A stretch of 64,000 nt of DNA from DATFDN01 sp963762525 (GTDB lineage Bacteria > Pseudomonadota > Alphaproteobacteria > Acetobacterales > Acetobacteraceae). The notes beneath the pieces were generated by a model. It saw nothing but the letters and a program-made list of their open reading frames with translations, did no database searches and was not told where the DNA came from. The position numbers and the translations under genes are program-made. This document shows, one piece after another, positions 8,397-18,477 of the stretch. The stretch covers positions 434,001 through 498,000 of the forward strand of contig CAVXKT010000003.1 in assembly GCA_963762525.1 (NCBI GenBank), read 5' to 3'. Positions within the stretch are counted from its first letter, which is position 1; every line of letters starts with the position of its first letter.

Positions 8397-9821
8397 ATGG
8401 GCGCATCCGTGCTGGGCAGCTACGATCCAACCGGGTTTTACTGCGAGATGCTGCACGGCATCGGCAATCAGCCGGTCCGCGATCGCCTCGCGGCGCTGTC
8501 GATCGGCGAGTTGCAGCTTCGGGCGGCAAGGGCGTCGGCCGGGCTGTTCGACCAGGGTGTGACCTTCACCGTCTATTCGGACAAGGAGGCGATTGACCGC
8601 ATCCTGCCCTTCGACGTGATCCCGCGCGTGTTGTCGGCGACTGAGTGGCGGGTGATCGAGAGCGGGGTCATCCAGCGTGTGACCGCGCTGAATTTGCTGC
8701 TGGACGACCTTTATCATGATCGGAAGCTGCTTCGAGACGGCGTTGTTCCGGGCGAGCTGCTGCTCGGCAATGCCAACTACCGGGCCGCCATGGAGGGGCT
8801 CGATCTGCCGCACCGAACCTACGTGAATGTTTGCGGCATCGATATCGTGCGCGACGACGCGGGCAATTTCCTGGTGCTGGAGGACAATGCACGAACGCCG
8901 TCCGGGGTCGGCTACGTGATCGAGAACCGGCACATGATGCTGCGCGGGTTTCCCGACCTGCTCAACGGCATCGGCTTGCGTCCGGTCGAGAATTACGGCC
9001 TGCAACTCGCCGCCGCCCTGCGCGAGATGGACCCGCGCGGGCGCGACGACCCGAGCGTCGTCCTGCTGTCGCCCGGCACCTATAACTCGGCGTTCTTTGA
9101 GCACGTGTTCCTTGCCCGCGAGATGGGCGTGCCGTTAGTTGAAGGCCGCGATCTCACGGTCGTGGACGACCGCGTGTTCATGCGCACCACCGGGGGAAGC
9201 TCGCGCATTGACGTGATCTACCGGCGCATTAATGACGACTTCCTCGATCCCGAGGCCTTCCGTGCCGATAGCGCGCTCGGCGTGCCCGGTTTGATGCGCG
9301 CATACCGGGCCGGGAACCTCTCGCTCGCCAACGCCGTCGGGACCGGGGTCGCCGACGACAAGGCGGTCTATGCCTACATGCCCCGCATCATCCGCTACTA
9401 TCTGGGCGAGGACGCGATCCTGCCGAATGTGGAGACCCATATCTGCCGCGAACCGGCGGCGCTGGGTTACACGCTCGACCATTTGGACGAGCTGGTGGTG
9501 AAGCCGGTGGGCGAAGCGGGCGGATATGGTATCACCATCGGCCCCCGGGCGAGCCGACGCGAGCTTGCCGACTGCAGGGCGCAGCTTCTCGCCGATCCCG
9601 CCAGCTATATCAGCCAGCGTTGTGTGCGCCTGTCGGTCTCGCCCACCCTCGTCGAAGGGCGCGTCGAGCCGCGGCACGTCGATCTGCGGCCGTTCGCAAT
9701 CACCGGGGCGAGCACCTGGGTGCTGCCGGGGGGATTGACCCGGGTGGCGTTGCGACAAGGTTCGCTGGTCGTGAACTCCTCGCAGGGCGGCGGCTCGAAG
9801 GATACCTGGGTCCTTGAGTGA
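8397..9821 (+). CDS. Circularly permuted ATP-grasp protein
   Basis: 474 residues from ATG 8397; an earlier in-frame start at 8346 is possible but the family begins near SYDPTGFYCEML. Features of the type 2 circularly permuted ATP-grasp family (DUF404/407) are clear: QRVTALNLLLDDLYHDRKLL, FLVLEDNARTPSGVGYVIEN, then LDELVVKPVGEAGGYGITIG for ATP binding. These are predicted carboxylate-amine ligases that make peptide-like bonds; the substrate is unknown. It overlaps the start of the alpha-E gene by 8 bases and heads a four-gene module with two transglutaminase-like genes. Confidence 0.9.
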   Translation: MGASVLGSYDPTGFYCEMLHGIGNQPVRDRLAALSIGELQLRAARASAGLFDQGVTFTVYSDKEAIDRILPFDVIPRVLSATEWRVIESGVIQRVTALNLLLDDLYHDRKLLRDGVVPGELLLGNANYRAAMEGLDLPHRTYVNVCGIDIVRDDAGNFLVLEDNARTPSGVGYVIENRHMMLRGFPDLLNGIGLRPVENYGLQLAAALREMDPRGRDDPSVVLLSPGTYNSAFFEHVFLAREMGVPLVEGRDLTVVDDRVFMRTTGGSSRIDVIYRRINDDFLDPEAFRADSALGVPGLMRAYRAGNLSLANAVGTGVADDKAVYAYMPRIIRYYLGEDAILPNVETHICREPAALGYTLDHLDELVVKPVGEAGGYGITIGPRASRRELADCRAQLLADPASYISQRCVRLSVSPTLVEGRVEPRHVDLRPFAITGASTWVLPGGLTRVALRQGSLVVNSSQGGGSKDTWVLE

Positions 9822-10863
9822 GGTCCTCCTCGCCCGCTATGCGGAGTGCATCTTCTGGCTCGCTCGTTATGTCGAGCGCACCGAGAATCTGGCGCGCATC
9901 CTCGACGTCAATGAGACCTTCACCCGCGATGCGAGGGGCAATCAGAACTGGCAATCCATCGTGCATCTGCATGCCGACGAGAAGACCTTCTACGCGCGCC
10001 ATGAGGAGGCGACGGCCGAGGCGGTGCTGCGCTTCTATGTCACCGATGCCGACAACCCGAGCTCGATCGTGAGCGCGATCCGCAACGCCCGCGAGAACGC
10101 GCGTGCGTTGCGACCGTTGATCTCGAGCGAGATGTGGCTGCAGCTCAACGTATTCCAGAACCGGCTTTGTGCGATCCGGGATGCCGACTTCTCGCCGGGG
10201 CGGCTGACGGACTTGTTCAAGGAGATCAAGGAGGCGTGCCAGACCCATACGGGAATCACCGAGGGCACGTTCTATCGTGACCAGGGATGGTGCTTCTATC
10301 AGCTTGGCCGCTACATCGAGCGGGCTGATCAGACCACCCGCCTGCTCGACATGAAATACCACCTGCTGCTGCCGCATGGCGCCGATGACATAGGCTCGCC
10401 GATCGATGTCGGGCAGTGGGACGCGCTGCTGCGCTCGGCCGCCGGATACCATGCCTATCGCCGCCGTCATCCGCGCGGCATCACCCCGGGCCGCGTCGCA
10501 GGGTTCCTGCTGCTCAGCCGCAGCTTCCCGCGCGCGGTGTTCCTATGCGTGCGCGAGTTGGAGTCGTTGCTGACAGATCTTCAGCGCCGCCACGGGCTGC
10601 GCGGCGGAACCGGGGCCGCCGAGGAGCTCGACCGCTTGCGGATTCTGCTCGCGACATCGACGATTGACGAGATACTCCGCCAGGGCCTGCACGAGTTCCT
10701 CGATACCATTCAATTCCAGCTCATCGCCATCACGCGCGACCTGTCGGCCTGCTTCTTCGGCATCGGATCGCCGCCGGCGCAAGGCCAGTCGCAGAGCCAA
10801 TCGCAGACCGGACCGGCGGGCGGATGGCAAAGTCAGTCGCAGAGCCAAACGACGGTGCGGTGA
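9814..10863 (+). CDS. Alpha-E domain protein (DUF403)
   Basis: 349 residues from TTG 9814, overlapping the ATP-grasp stop. The opening ARYAECIFWLARYVERTENL is the diagnostic start of the all-helical alpha-E family, which always accompanies ATP-grasp and transglutaminase-like genes and is predicted to act in the same peptide-tag pathway. Conserved ERADQTTRLLDMKYH lies near residue 170. The C-terminal 30 residues are a low-complexity tail rich in Gln and Ser (QSQSQSQ repeats), not part of the family core. The stop overlaps the next gene's ATG. Confidence 0.92.
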   Translation: MSEVLLARYAECIFWLARYVERTENLARILDVNETFTRDARGNQNWQSIVHLHADEKTFYARHEEATAEAVLRFYVTDADNPSSIVSAIRNARENARALRPLISSEMWLQLNVFQNRLCAIRDADFSPGRLTDLFKEIKEACQTHTGITEGTFYRDQGWCFYQLGRYIERADQTTRLLDMKYHLLLPHGADDIGSPIDVGQWDALLRSAAGYHAYRRRHPRGITPGRVAGFLLLSRSFPRAVFLCVRELESLLTDLQRRHGLRGGTGAAEELDRLRILLATSTIDEILRQGLHEFLDTIQFQLIAITRDLSACFFGIGSPPAQGQSQSQSQTGPAGGWQSQSQSQTTVR

Positions 10864-11781
10864 TGGCAATCCTGACGGTTCATCACGTCACCACCTATCG
10901 CTATCGGCAGCCGGTCGCGTTCGGCGAGCACCGGATGATGTTCCGCCCGCGCGACAGCCACGATCAGCGGCTGCTCGAGGCGCGGCTGGAGATCAGCCCG
11001 CAGCCGGCGAATTCTGCGCTGGCTGCACGACGTATTCGGCAATTGCGTCGCCGTCGCTCGCTTTTCGGGTCGCGCCCGGGAGCTGCGGTTCGACAGCACG
11101 ATCCGCCTCGACCACAGTTTCGAAACCGCGCTCGAGTTCGAGCTCGCCGATCACGCGCGGACCTATCCCTTCGCCTATGGCGCCGAGGAGATGCCGGATT
11201 TGCTGCGTTCGATCGAGCGGCAGGCGCTCGACCCCGAGCACGAGGTGGACGGCTGGGCGCGGCAATTCCTGCCCCGCACCGGGCCGGCCCGCACTCTCGA
11301 CCTGCTGACCGCGATCACGCTGGCGATCAAGCAGGGCTTCACCTACGTCGGGCGCCAGGAGCAGGGAATCCAGGATCCGCTCCGGACGCTGAAGCTGCGC
11401 AGCGGCAGTTGCCGCGATTTCGCGCTGCTGATGATGGAGGCGGTCCGTTCGCTCGGCTTCGCGGCACGCTTCGTTTCGGGCTATCTCTACAGCCCCGGCG
11501 GCAAGAGCCATGAAGGGGGCGGCGCGACCCACGCCTGGGTTCAGGTTTATCTGCCGGGGGCCGGATGGATCGAGTTCGATCCGACCAACGGCATCGTCGG
11601 CAATCGTGACCTGATTCGGGTGGCGGTGGCGCGCGACCCGCGTCAGGCAATTCCGTTATCGGGGACCTGGACCGGGTTTCCGGCCGATTGTTTGGGGATG
11701 ACCGTGGAGGTGACGGTCAGCGAACGCGATCCCGCGGGCGAGTCGCCGCCGGTCGGCCGGCGTCGGGCGGCGCAGCTTTAG
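10863..11781 (+). CDS. Transglutaminase-like protein 1 (one frameshift)
   Basis: Reconstructed length is about 305 residues. The N-terminal beta domain (HHVTTYRYRQPVAFGEHRMM) and the papain-like core are in different frames. The switch is near 11007, where dropping one G gives a normal join (PRILRWLHDVFGNCVAVARF). The catalytic triad segments are visible in the second frame: SGSCRDFALLMMEAVR (Cys), ATHAWVQVYLPG (His) and WIEFDPTNGIVG (Asp). The family cleaves or transfers amide bonds, and with ATP-grasp and alpha-E proteins is predicted to process a peptide tag. ATG 10863 overlaps the alpha-E stop. Confidence 0.85.
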
Positions 11782-11790
11782 GAGTTCTCG

Positions 11791-12601
11791 ATGGAAATCC
11801 GCGCCGGATACGAGATCATCTACGATTGTCCGCAGCCCACTCCGATGCTGCTGATGCTGCGCATCCATCCATCGCGCACCGCCGATCTCCGAACGCCCGA
11901 CCGGATCGCCTTCGACCCGCCGATCGCTTCGACCGAGTACCGGGACGGTTTCGGCAATCTTTGCACGCGCATCGTCGCACCCGAGGGGCGGCTCGCCATC
12001 GCCAATGATTTCGTGCGTCGCCGATTCCGGGCAACCCGATGTCAGCGCACCGGACGCCGTGCAGCATCCGGTAGAAGAGCTGCCCGATGAGGCGCTCATG
12101 TTCCTGCTCGGCAGCCGCTATTGCGAGACCGACCTGCTGTCCGACACCGCCTGGTCGCTGTTCGGCTCGGTGCCACCCGGCTGGGCGCGCGTGCAGGCGA
12201 TCTGCGATTACGTGCATCGGCGCATCACCTTCGGCTACGAGCACGCGCGACCGACGAAGACCGCGCACGAGGCCTATATGGAAGAGCGCGGCGTCTGTCG
12301 CGACTTCGCCCACCTGGCGATCACTTTCTGCCGCTGCATGAACATTCCCGCCCGCTACTGCACGGGCTATCTGGGCGATATCGGTATTCCGCCGGTGGAC
12401 GCGCCGATGGATTTCAGCGGCTGGTTCGACGTCTATCTCGGCGGCGGCTGGCATACCTTCGATGCGCGGCACAATCGCCCGCGCATCGGGCGCGTCCTGA
12501 TGGCACGCGGGCGCGACGCCACCGATGTGGCGTTGTCCACCGCGTTTGGCCGCGCGGCGCTGGCAAGCTTCAGAGTGGTGACGGAGGAGATCGTTCGGTA
12601 G
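11791..12601 (+). CDS. Transglutaminase-like protein 2 (one frameshift)
   Basis: About 269 residues once one surplus base near 12013 is ignored. The first part starts MEIRAGYEIIYDCPQPTPML after an AGGAG site at 11780-11784. The second part continues VADSGQPDVSAPDAVQHPVE in another frame. Catalytic segments are present: RGVCRDFAHLAITFCRCM (Cys), the Trp-rich DFSGWFDVYLGGGWHTFDAR (His, Asp). It is the second transglutaminase-like gene in the module and of the cytosolic short type, with no signal peptide. Likely role: amidase or transferase acting on the ATP-grasp product (inference). Confidence 0.85.
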
Positions 12602-12628
12602 GCAAGTCGCCCGCCGCATTTGCTCGCC

Positions 12629-13168
12629 ATGCCACGGATTCACGTTCTCGGCGCTTCCGGCTCCGGCACCACCACGCTCGGCGCGGCGGTGGCGCAACAG
12701 CTGCGAGTCCAACACGAAGATGCGGATGCCTTCTTTTGGGTGCCGAGCGATCCCCCGTTCACGACCCCGAGGCCGCCGGAGCAGCGGTTGGCCCTGTTGC
12801 GCGAGCGCCTGCCGGTCGCGGGCGATTGGATCTTCTCGGGATCGGCGATCAAATGGGCGGTGCCGCTGGAGCCGTTCTACGATCTCATCGTGTTTTTGCG
12901 GCTCGATCGAAGCTTACGGATGGAGCGGCTGCGGCGGCGGGAGGAGGCGCGATACGGCGCGCGCATCAGGGCGGGCGGCGACATGATGGAGGCCAGTGCC
13001 GCATTCCTCGAATGGGCGGCCGCCTACGATACCGCAGGGCCATTGCAGCGCAGCCTGGCCGCGCATACGGCGTGGTTGGCTGCGCAACAGGCTCGGCTCC
13101 TTCGCCTGGACTTCGCCGCCCCCGTTGAGGACCTGACGGCGGCCGTGCTGACTCGGTTGGGCTATTAG
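12629..13168 (+). CDS. P-loop NTPase, adenylate-kinase-like
   Basis: 179 residues from ATG 12629. The Walker A is HVLGASGSGTTTLG near the N-terminus, with Thr in place of the usual Lys (GASGSGTTT), as found in a subgroup of adenylate-kinase-related P-loop proteins. A WIFSGSAIKW segment and the arginine-rich LRRREEARYG lid-like region follow. These proteins are usually annotated as AAA-family ATPases or shikimate/adenylate kinase-like; the substrate is unknown. It lies 27 bases after the transglutaminase gene on the same strand but is not a usual part of that module. Confidence 0.7.
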   Translation: MPRIHVLGASGSGTTTLGAAVAQQLRVQHEDADAFFWVPSDPPFTTPRPPEQRLALLRERLPVAGDWIFSGSAIKWAVPLEPFYDLIVFLRLDRSLRMERLRRREEARYGARIRAGGDMMEASAAFLEWAAAYDTAGPLQRSLAAHTAWLAAQQARLLRLDFAAPVEDLTAAVLTRLGY

Positions 13169-13225
13169 GAGCCGCCATGGCGACGAGCGACACGGCCGAA
13201 GCATAGCCGCGCCGACCCCGCCGGC

Positions 13226-13663
13226 TCAGGCGCGCATCCGGGATATCTCCAGCAGGACGCCGGCTTCCATCTCCTTCTCGTCCAGCCGGTGCTTCACCAG
13301 GTCGCCGATGCTGACGATGCCGACCAGGGCCCCCTTGTCCACGACCGGGATGTGCCGGACTTTGTTCATGGTCATCACGGCCAGGACGGAATCGATCCGG
13401 TCCGAGGGCAGGCAGGTGATCACGCCTTTCGTCATCAGTTCTTCGACGCGGTGGTCGAGCGCGTTCTTCCATTCGCGGTCCAAGAGCTTGATCACGTCGC
13501 GCTCGCTGAAAATCCCGACGAGCTTCTGCCACCTGTCCTGGACAACGACCGCGCCGATCCGCAACTCCGCAAGCCTTCCGACGGCGGTTCGGACGTTGTC
13601 GGAGGGGAGGACCGTGGCAACTTTCCGTCCCTTGATGCGTAGTACGTCGTCGATGAACATCAT
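13226..13663 (-). CDS. Stand-alone CBS domain pair protein
   Basis: 145 residues made of two CBS domains: first about residues 10-65 (VATVLPSDNVRTAVGRLAEL, VGIFSERDVIKLL), second about 75-135 (MTKGVITCLPSDRIDSVLAV, RHIPVVDKGALVGIVSIGDL). Such Bateman modules bind adenosine nucleotides or SAM and act as energy or ligand sensors; the partner is not evident. It stands alone on the minus strand, downstream of and in the same direction as trpE, with 116 bases between. Confidence 0.92.
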   Translation of the reverse strand: MMFIDDVLRIKGRKVATVLPSDNVRTAVGRLAELRIGAVVVQDRWQKLVGIFSERDVIKLLDREWKNALDHRVEELMTKGVITCLPSDRIDSVLAVMTMNKVRHIPVVDKGALVGIVSIGDLVKHRLDEKEMEAGVLLEISRMRA

Positions 13664-13779
13664 CGCCCCCTGTTGTTCGGGTTAAAATTGTATGCTCGCG
13701 CGAAGCTTCGGCAAGCGCGACCACGACGTAACGAATGCAGTTGCGTCATTCCGGATGATCTGAACATTTACCCCTACCC

Positions 13780-15288
13780 TTACCCCTTCGCCGCGAAGCG
13801 CACCGCCTCCTCGGCGGCGCGGAACAGGGCGCGGGCTTTTTGGATGCACTCCTCGTGCTCGGCCTCTGGGTTGGAGTCGGCGACGATCCCGGCCCCGGCC
13901 TGGACGTACATGGTGCCGTCCTTCACCAGCGCCGTGCGCAGGCCGATGCAGGTATCCATGCTGGCGTCGGCGGCGAAATATCCGATGCAGCCGGCGTAGA
14001 TGCCGCGGCGTGAATTCTCCAGCTCCTCGATGATCTCCATCGCCCGCACCTTTGGTGCGCCCGAGAGCGTGCCGGCCGGAAAGGCGGCGATCAGCGCGTC
14101 CAGCGCGTCGAGGCCGCGGCGTAGCCGGCCTTCGACATTGGAGCTGATATGCATGACGTGGCTGAAGCGCTCGATGACGAAGCTCTCGGTCACCCGGACG
14201 CTGCCGATATCGGCGACGCGGCCGACATCGTTGCGGCCGAGGTCGAGCAGCATCAGGTGCTCGGCGCGCTCCTTCGGATCGGCCAGCAGCTCCGCCTCCA
14301 TCGCCTGATCCTCCTCATGCGTCGCGCCGCGACGACGCGTTCCGGCGAGCGGGCGCAAGGTCACGATGCCATCGCGCAGGCGCACCAGGATCTCGGGCGA
14401 CGAGCCGACCACGGCAAAGCCGCCGAAATCGAGAAAGAACAGGAAGGGGGCCGGATTGATCCGTCGCAGCGCCCGATACAGCGCGAACGGCGGCAGCGCG
14501 AACGGCGCCGAGAAGCATTGGCTCAGAACGATTTGGAAGGCGTCGCCGGCGGCAATGTATTCCTTCGCCCGCACGACAAGCTCCAAAAACTCCGCTCGTT
14601 CGAAATTGGAGGCCGGCGCCGGGGGGGCCGGCAGTGCGACCGGCGGCGCCGGATGCGGCAGCGGGCGCTCCAGCGCCGCCTCCGCCGCGGCGAGCCGCGC
14701 CTCGGCCGCATACCATGCAGCCGCCGCAGAAACCCCTTCCGCCGGATGCACCGGCGCGGCTAAGGTCAACTCGTCGTTGACGTTGTCGAAGATCGCGAAC
14801 AGCGTCGGACGGATCAGCAGCGCGTCGGGAATGCCGACCATATCGGCCGTGCGCGCCGGCAGCTGCTCCATCAGCCGCACCATGTCGTAACCGAGATAGC
14901 CGACCAGCCCGCCGGACATCGGCGGCAGTCCCGGCGGCACCTCCATCCGCGATTCGGCGATAGTGGCGCGCAGGCTCTCCAAGGGGGCGCGCCGGTCGGG
15001 CGCGAAGGCATGCGGGGCGCTGCGGGCATGGCGGTTCACCTCCGCCCTTCCGTTACGGCAGCGCCAGATCAAATCGGGCTCCATGCCGATGATCGAGTAG
15101 CGACCGCGCGCCGCGCCTCCCTCCACGCTCTCGAGCAGGAAGGCATTGGGTCGACCATGCGCGAGCTTGAGGAAGGCGGCGACCGGTGTCTCCAGGTCGG
15201 CGACGCTCCGGCGCCAGACCAGCGTTCCGCGCCCCTGCTCATAGTCGGCACGGAAGGCGGCGAAAGCGGGAGGCGGCAGAGCGTTCAT
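13780..15288 (-). CDS. trpE: Anthranilate synthase component I
   Basis: 502 residues. TrpE converts chorismate plus ammonia (from TrpG) to anthranilate, the first step of tryptophan synthesis. The N-terminal feedback segment FLLESVEGG (Trp-binding LLES) is intact. The catalytic C-terminal half carries AAGDAFQIVLSQCF, RPLAGTRRRGAT, DLGRNDVGRVADIGSVRV and FPAGTLSGAPKVRAMEIIEE, all typical. Start ATG 15288 lies 6 bases after the PpiD-like stop. No trpG, trpD or trpC follows here, unlike the usual alphaproteobacterial order; they must be elsewhere. Confidence 0.97.
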   Translation of the reverse strand: MNALPPPAFAAFRADYEQGRGTLVWRRSVADLETPVAAFLKLAHGRPNAFLLESVEGGAARGRYSIIGMEPDLIWRCRNGRAEVNRHARSAPHAFAPDRRAPLESLRATIAESRMEVPPGLPPMSGGLVGYLGYDMVRLMEQLPARTADMVGIPDALLIRPTLFAIFDNVNDELTLAAPVHPAEGVSAAAAWYAAEARLAAAEAALERPLPHPAPPVALPAPPAPASNFERAEFLELVVRAKEYIAAGDAFQIVLSQCFSAPFALPPFALYRALRRINPAPFLFFLDFGGFAVVGSSPEILVRLRDGIVTLRPLAGTRRRGATHEEDQAMEAELLADPKERAEHLMLLDLGRNDVGRVADIGSVRVTESFVIERFSHVMHISSNVEGRLRRGLDALDALIAAFPAGTLSGAPKVRAMEIIEELENSRRGIYAGCIGYFAADASMDTCIGLRTALVKDGTMYVQAGAGIVADSNPEAEHEECIQKARALFRAAEEAVRFAAKG

Positions 15289-15294
15289 GACGAC

Positions 15295-17197
15295 CTATTG
15301 CTGCACAAAGCTGTCGAAGACTTCGTGATTGATGCGCGGCTCGGCGCGCGCGCGCAACGCATCGGCGAAGCCCTGCGCCAGATCGGTGGCGGTCGAGCGG
15401 GTCAGCACTTCGCGCACCGCGTCATAGCGCGCCGGATCGGATTTCGGGTCCGGCGTCTCGATCTTTGCCGGCACCGCGACGATGAACGCCTCCGGCGTTT
15501 CCACCATCGCCGGCTCGTGCGGCTTCAGGCCGAACAGCACCCGTTGCAACTGCGCGGGCATCGCGTCCGATGTCGCATCCCGCGTGACCATGGTGGTCGT
15601 GCGCACCGTCCTTCCGGCTTTTGCCGCCGCATCCTCGAGGCTTTCGCCGCCCTTGATCGCCGCAAGCATCGCCGCCGCCGCCTGCTCCTGCGTCTTCTTC
15701 CGCGCGTCCAGCGTCCAATCCTCGGCGACCTGCGACTTCACGGCGTCGAACGGCTTCTCGGTCGCGGGTATGATCTGCTCCACCTGGACGGCGTAGAAGG
15801 CCGATCCGGCGGCTCCCGGCACTTCGGTGAGCTCCGACGGTGGACCGGGCGGGTGGCTGAAGGCCGCCGCGATCAGCGCCTTGCGCAGATCGGGCGATCC
15901 GGGGATCGGCGCTTGCTGGCCCTCCGGCGTGTCGCCCGCCGCGTCCAGCGTGCCGGCGACGCCCACCAGCCCGAGATCGGACGGCAGCTTGTCGAGGCCG
16001 GTGCCGGTTCCGAGCACGTCGTCAATCTTGCCCACGCGGTCGTACAGCATCGCCGATGCCTGCTCGGTTTGCACCTGCCGGCGCACCTCGTCCTTGACCT
16101 GGGCGAAACTCCGCTCGCTCGCGGGGGTGGCGGCGGTGACGTCGAGAACCGCCCAGCCGAGCGCCGCCTGCACCGGTCCCGTCACCTGCCCCGGATTGCC
16201 GGCGAAGGCGGACTTGGCGAGTGCGGCATCCGGGATCTGGGGCTCGGTCGCCTTGTCGAGCGCGGATGCGGAGCCGCCGGCGGCCTCGGCCGCCTTCTGC
16301 ACCGTCGCCCAGTCGGCGCCGCCCCGCCATTGCGCCGCTAACGCCTCCGCCTTGGTCTGGTCGGGCACGATGGCGATCTCCACGGTGCGCGTCGCAGGCG
16401 TGGAGAACTGCGCCTTGTGGGCGTCGTACCAGGATTGCGACGCCGATTCCGGCACGTCGATGCCGTTGGCGATCGTCTCCGCCGACAGCACGACCGCGCG
16501 AATGCGTCGAAATTCGGGGACGCGGAACGCGTCGGGATGGTTCGCGTACCAGCGTTGCAGCTCGGCATCGGTCGGCGCCGGCGGTTCGGGCGCGGCGGCG
16601 AAGGGCAGCTCGATCATCGACGCCGATCGCTTCTCGGTCTCGAAGTCGAACACCGCACGCACCAGCGCCGCCGGTGGCGCGGCACCGGCGCCGATCGCGT
16701 CCACCACCTGTGCGCGGGCGAGGTCGCCGCGCACGATCGAAAGAAACTCGTTCTCGGTGAGATTGTTGCTGCGCAGCACGGAATCGAGGCGAGTGCGGTC
16801 GAACTGACCCGACTTGTCGAGGAAGGCCGGCATGGCGAACACCGTCTGTTGCAGCGCCGCGTCCGGAACCACGACGCGCAGCCGCGCCTCCTCGTTGCTC
16901 ATCGCCACCTGTCCGATCATCTGCTGCAACGCTCGGTCGGCGACCTCGGTACGCGCCGCCGGGGTCATGTCCTGCCCGGGCGGCAGCTTGCGCTGGGCCC
17001 GCGGCGAGTTCACGCTGGAACACCGACTGGAATTGCTGCGGCCCGATGGTCTGGCCGTCGATCTTGGCGAGCCAGGTGGGATGGCCGATCAGGCGCACCA
17101 CGTCGCCGATGCCCCAGACCACGAAAGACAGCACCATGATGCCGAAGAACAGCCGGACCGGCCAGGTTTCGAGGTAGCGTCGAAACGAAGTAATCAT
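15295..17197 (-). CDS. ppiD: PpiD/SurA_N-type periplasmic peptidyl-prolyl isomerase (one frameshift)
   Basis: About 633 residues. One N-terminal transmembrane anchor (LFFGIMVLSFVVWGIGDVV) is followed by a SurA_N-like chaperone region, a parvulin-type domain around PAPTDAELQRWYANHPDAFR, and long C-terminal helices. The two parts are in different frames, joined near 17010; dropping one base gives QRNSPRAQRKLPPGQDM. PpiD is an inner-membrane-anchored chaperone near the Sec translocon that helps outer-membrane and periplasmic proteins fold. ATG 17197 overlaps the stop of the cytochrome gene (ATGA), and trpE follows 6 bases after its stop, so the three are probably co-transcribed. Confidence 0.88.
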
Positions 17198-17581
17198 CGA
17201 AGATCACGGAGATAATCAACCACCGCCCGCGCATCCTCGGGTGAAAACCGATACGGCGGCATCGGCGGCTTGGTGCGCGAGCCATCGGGCCGCTGGCCGG
17301 TTTGCAGGAAGCTGGCGAGCTGCTCGGCGGAGTAGCCGGCCGGCAGGCCGGCCAGGCGGGGGGCGAAGGTGGCCCACGGCATCGGATGCTGCGGCGCGAA
17401 GTCGATGGCCGCCCCGTGCAGCCATTGCGAGCGGATGAACGCGCCCTGCGGGTCGCGCGGAGTGTGGCAGTCGGCGCACATGCTGGTGCTGGTGACGATA
17501 TATTCGCCCCGGCTCGGGTTCCACCGCGGCGGCGAGCATCGGGAATGCGAGGACGGTTAACAGCGCGAGGATGGGACGCAT
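17194..17581 (-). CDS. Small periplasmic cytochrome c (one frameshift)
   Basis: About 128 residues after correction. Signal peptide MRPILALLTVLAFPMLAAA, then the haem-binding CADCH in the other frame. Dropping one of the four G (C on the plus strand) near 17512 joins the parts as PEPGEYIVTSTSMCADCH. Further features: RTKPPMPPYRFSPEDARAVV with the Met axial ligand, then the closing helix VDYLRDLR. A monohaem class I cytochrome c, probably an electron carrier in the periplasm. The stop overlaps the PpiD-type start by 4 bases, an odd operon pairing. Confidence 0.82.
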
Positions 17582-17703
17582 CAACGATTCCGTATATCAG
17601 CCGGGTCGCAGGATAGAACGGGCGGCGCCGAGATCGCCAGCGCCGGGCGGTGACAGAGGCCCGGTTTTTGGGCATTTGAGGCTACGGGGAGGAGCGGGGG
17701 CGG

Positions 17704-18453
17704 ATGCGTCAACTCGTTGTCGGCAATTGGAAGATGAACCTGCTGCGGACGGAGGCGCTCGATCTCGCATCCGAACTGCGGCGCGGGATCGCCGATGTGG
17801 CGGCCGAGATCGTGATCTGCCCGCCGGCGATCACCTTGCCGGTGGTGGCGCGAACCTTGGATGGCAGCGGCATCGGGATCGGCGGCCAGGACTGCCATCA
17901 GCAGAAGGCGGGGGCGCACACCGGCGATGTCTCGGCGCCGATGCTGCGCGATGCCGGCGCGCAATGGGTGATTCTCGGCCATTCCGAGCGCCGCCAGGAT
18001 CACGGTGAGACCGACGAGTTGGTGCGCGAGAAGGTGCTTGCCGCCGCCGCCGCCGGGCTCACGCCGATCATTTGCGTGGGCGAGACCGCCGATCAGCGGC
18101 GCGGCGGGCAGGAGACGGAGGCGGTCGGCTGGCAGCTCTCGGGAAGCCTGCCGCAGGGGTTCGGGAACACGATCCCCGGCGTGATCGCTTATGAGCCGGT
18201 GTGGGCGATCGGCTCGGGGCATACGCCGACGGAGGATGAGGTGGGCGCCATGCACGCCTTCATCCGCGAGGAGTTGCTGCGCCAGTTCCCCGATGCCGGC
18301 GGCGGCATCCGGCTGCTTTATGGCGGGTCGGTGAAGCCGGCCAACGCCGCGTCGCTGCTGGCGGTTGCCGAGGTCGGCGGTGCACTGGTCGGCGGTGCCA
18401 GCCTGGTCGCTGCCGACTTCCTCGCCATTGCCCGAGCCGGCCGGGGCGGCTAA
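17704..18453 (+). CDS. tpiA: Triosephosphate isomerase
   Basis: 249 residues. Interconverts dihydroxyacetone phosphate and glyceraldehyde 3-phosphate. The N-terminal VVGNWKMNLL holds the catalytic Lys. The electrophilic His lies in WVILGHSERR. The catalytic Glu lies in IAYEPVWAIGSGHTPT, with loop 6 in place, and LLYGGSVKPANAASLL forms the phosphate site. It precedes secG, the typical proteobacterial order, and is divergent from the cytochrome-ppiD-trpE operon across a 122-base gap in which I see no clear regulatory motif. Confidence 0.98.
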   Translation: MRQLVVGNWKMNLLRTEALDLASELRRGIADVAAEIVICPPAITLPVVARTLDGSGIGIGGQDCHQQKAGAHTGDVSAPMLRDAGAQWVILGHSERRQDHGETDELVREKVLAAAAAGLTPIICVGETADQRRGGQETEAVGWQLSGSLPQGFGNTIPGVIAYEPVWAIGSGHTPTEDEVGAMHAFIREELLRQFPDAGGGIRLLYGGSVKPANAASLLAVAEVGGALVGGASLVAADFLAIARAGRGG

Positions 18454-18477
18454 ACGCTGCCGCAAGAGAAAGACCCG

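Noticed and set aside
13664..13779. EcfG-type promoter before the CBS gene (GGAAT...CGTT)
   Set aside because: The spacer is only 14 bases, outside the usual 16-17.
15010..16341. 443-codon plus-strand frame opposite trpE and ppiD
   Set aside because: Antisense shadow; no motif, and the minus strand encodes recognised proteins.
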